Assembly: GCA_013911655.1 (NCBI GenBank)
Contig: JACESU010000001.1
Coordinates: 320,063 to 384,062, forward strand
DNA from: Alphaproteobacteria bacterium
GTDB lineage: Bacteria; Pseudomonadota; Alphaproteobacteria; Caedimonadales; UBA1908
Direction: 5' to 3'
DNA: 64,000 nucleotides
Both the position numbers and the translations under genes were made by a program. The notes below the pieces were generated by a model, which was not told the origin of the DNA, did not search any database, and saw only the letters and a program-made list of their open reading frames with translations. Within the stretch, counting starts at the first letter, position 1, and every line of letters starts with the position of its first letter. This document shows positions 62,288 to 64,000 of this stretch, piece by piece.

Positions 62288-64000
62288 TTAGGTCTTTGCC
62301 TCTTTCAGTTTAGGTTTTTGGGCGGGGTCTTTAACCGCCGTTTCTTCAGCATTTAAAAGCGCGTTCTGTTTGTACGAACGCCTAAAGCATTCAATGATTT
62401 GATAGATTTCATCATCAGGCGTGCCCACAGCCTGAAGGGCTTGTGAGGCCAGTTGCAGGCTTGGCTCTAAGTTTTCTGGCATGACGACGCGCACTCCTGC
62501 TTGCAGGAGGGCCATCTCGTATTGATTATCACGCATACGCACACAGACGTCCATTTTAGGAAATTGCCGACGCATCATCAAAGACGCTTCTACTGCAAGA
62601 CGCGGTTTATCAAGACTAATAACGGCCGCGCGTGCCCGGTCCGCACCCAAAGTACGCATCATATGCACGCGCCGTGCGTCCCCATAGAAAACGGGAAGTC
62701 CTTTCGCGCGCCCTTCACTCACACGTGCCATATCATTATCAATGGCGACATATGGCACCATTTTTTCTGTGAGAAGCTTGGCGATGAGTTTGCCCACACG
62801 CCCAAAACCACAAATGATGACATGGTTTTTAAGGTCAGTGATTTCAGCTTTGGCGGCGTTCAGGTTGTTTTCGGCTTCTTGCTCCATCCAGCGGTGAGCC
62901 AGGAATTTACCCATACTGGCCATAAAAGGGGTTAATGCCATAGAGATACCGACCACAGCGTACACAAGCTGACCAATTTCGGGGGCCACAAGACCGTCAT
63001 GGATCACGGGACGCAGGAGCACGAAGACAAATTCACCACCCGTTGAGAGGATGAAAGCGACACGTACGCACGCGGTCTTAGGTAGATCAAAAAGACGAGC
63101 TAGCGGATAGAAAAGTGCAGCTTTTAAAGTGATCAAAAAAACAAGGCAGGTAAGGACGAGGGGAATCGCCCCTAGGACGTAATTAAGGTCAATGGTCATG
63201 CCCACAGACATAAAGAAAAGACCAAGGAGGAGGCCATAAAAGGGCTGGATATCAGCCTCGACTTGATGACGGTACTCTGTTTCAGACAAAAGAAGGCCTG
63301 CAAGAAAGGCGCCAAGCTCCATAGAGAGGCCAAGGGACGCGGTGATGGCCCCCGTTGTCAGGACTACAAGAAGCGTCACGGCCACAAATAGCTCGGGACT
63401 TGAGAGCTGGGCGATGCCCCGGTAAAGGGGACGAAACACAATACGGCCTAGAAGGGTAATGAGGAGCAGGGAGACAAAGGCCTTCACACCTGCAACGGCC
63501 AGTTCATAACTAAAGCTACCTTGTTCTTTGCCAAGGGTTGACACGAGCGCAATTAAAATCACTACGGCCAAGTCTTGGAAGAGAAGAACAGCAAAGGCCA
63601 CACGTCCATGGCGCAGGGCAAACTCACCTCGCTCCGTTAAAATTTGCATGCTGACCGCTGTAGAAGAAAGGGCAAGGGCGCTTCCCACAAGGACAGCTGT
63701 TTGCACGGAAAGCCCCATAAAATAGATCGCGGCAAAAATGCACGCACTTGTGATGCCTACTTGCGCAAACCCAAGACCAAAAACATAGCGTCTAAGCACT
63801 TGAAGGCGTTGAAGAGGCATTTTTAGGCCCAAAGTGAAGAGAAGAAAAACAACGCCAAATTCACCCAACATAGAGGCATTCTCAATATTCGCCAGCAAGT
63901 TTAAAGCGTACGGTCCAATGACAACGCCTGCGATGAGGTATCCAAGAATGGCGCTTATATGAAAAAAACGAAAAACAGACACGACAACGACAGCCGCTAG
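62288..64000 (-). CDS. KefB/CPA2-type potassium/proton antiporter with RCK domain, partial at the 5' end
   Basis: Reads from the window's right edge to the stop at 62288; the frame stays open past base 64000, so the N-terminus is missing (first visible residues LAAVVVVSVFRFFHIS). About 11 membrane helices are seen, with LGYLIAGVVIGPYAL, LALSSTAVSMQILTERGEFA and FQDLAVVILIALV typical of CPA2 antiporters. A C-terminal TrkA-N/RCK domain (HVIICGFGRVGKLIAKLLTE, GDARRVHMMRTLGADRARAA) binds NAD(H) or similar. The function is probably K+ efflux or pH control; KefB and KefC cannot be told apart. Confidence 0.9.
   Translation of the reverse strand, partial: LAAVVVVSVFRFFHISAILGYLIAGVVIGPYALNLLANIENASMLGEFGVVFLLFTLGLKMPLQRLQVLRRYVFGLGFAQVGITSACIFAAIYFMGLSVQTAVLVGSALALSSTAVSMQILTERGEFALRHGRVAFAVLLFQDLAVVILIALVSTLGKEQGSFSYELAVAGVKAFVSLLLITLLGRIVFRPLYRGIAQLSSPELFVAVTLLVVLTTGAITASLGLSMELGAFLAGLLLSETEYRHQVEADIQPFYGLLLGLFFMSVGMTIDLNYVLGAIPLVLTCLVFLITLKAALFYPLARLFDLPKTACVRVAFILSTGGEFVFVLLRPVIHDGLVAPEIGQLVYAVVGISMALTPFMASMGKFLAHRWMEQEAENNLNAAKAEITDLKNHVIICGFGRVGKLIAKLLTEKMVPYVAIDNDMARVSEGRAKGLPVFYGDARRVHMMRTLGADRARAAVISLDKPRLAVEASLMMRRQFPKMDVCVRMRDNQYEMALLQAGVRVVMPENLEPSLQLASQALQAVGTPDDEIYQIIECFRRSYKQNALLNAEETAVKDPAQKPKLKEAKT

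Overview
The window reads as a contiguous chromosome segment of an alphaproteobacterium with an intracellular lifestyle. The cell-division cluster order, the tRNA-tuf-tRNA-secE-nusG arrangement, a TrcR (DUF1013) regulator and the protein sequences all fit Alphaproteobacteria. A complete ATP/ADP-translocase-type nucleotide transporter (48661-50163) is the hallmark of obligate intracellular lineages such as Rickettsiales, Holosporales and Chlamydiae. Fairly balanced base composition and a full meso-DAP peptidoglycan pathway make a Holosporales-like organism my best guess; this is inference, not proof.

Layout. 1-15323: the division and cell wall (dcw) cluster, all on the plus strand with overlapping or nearly touching genes: ftsI (3' end), murE, murF, mraY, murD, ftsW, murG, murC, murB, ddl, ftsQ, ftsA, ftsZ. 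15361-28647: tRNA-Tyr, tRNA-Gly, tuf1, tRNA-Trp, secE, nusG, rplK, rplA, rplJ, rplL, rpoB, rpoC. 28809-46642: the str, S10, spc and alpha operons fused into one run (rpsL to rplQ), with a second tuf, secY, adk and rpoA, ended by a strong terminator. 46722-51908: a possible leader peptide, an ABC-F ATPase, the nucleotide transporter and a PpiD-like periplasmic chaperone. 52060-54662: a frameshifted CHAP-type peptidoglycan hydrolase, trcR (minus strand) and an MFS transporter. 54707-64000: mutS (minus strand), pstS-pstC-pstA-pstB-phoU, and a KefB-type cation/proton antiporter cut by the window edge.

How it works together. The first 46 kb puts murein precursor synthesis, divisome assembly, RNA polymerase and the ribosome in one co-directional block. 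Several conserved control points are visible: an L10-type leader before rplJ, a 17-bp hairpin between rplL and rpoB, and terminators behind both tuf genes. The second part holds host-interaction and transport functions: nucleotide uptake, phosphate uptake, MFS export or import, and cation/proton exchange.

Most of the window is conserved housekeeping DNA. I found no CRISPR array, transposon, rRNA gene or obvious undescribed multi-gene system. The most unusual points are the hidden frameshifted CHAP gene, a PpiD homologue that seems to have lost its parvulin domain, the nearly identical tuf copies with a terminator placed directly before rpsJ, the extended FtsZ N-terminus, the ddl/ftsQ overlap, and a short ORF with a good ribosome binding site before the ABC-F gene.
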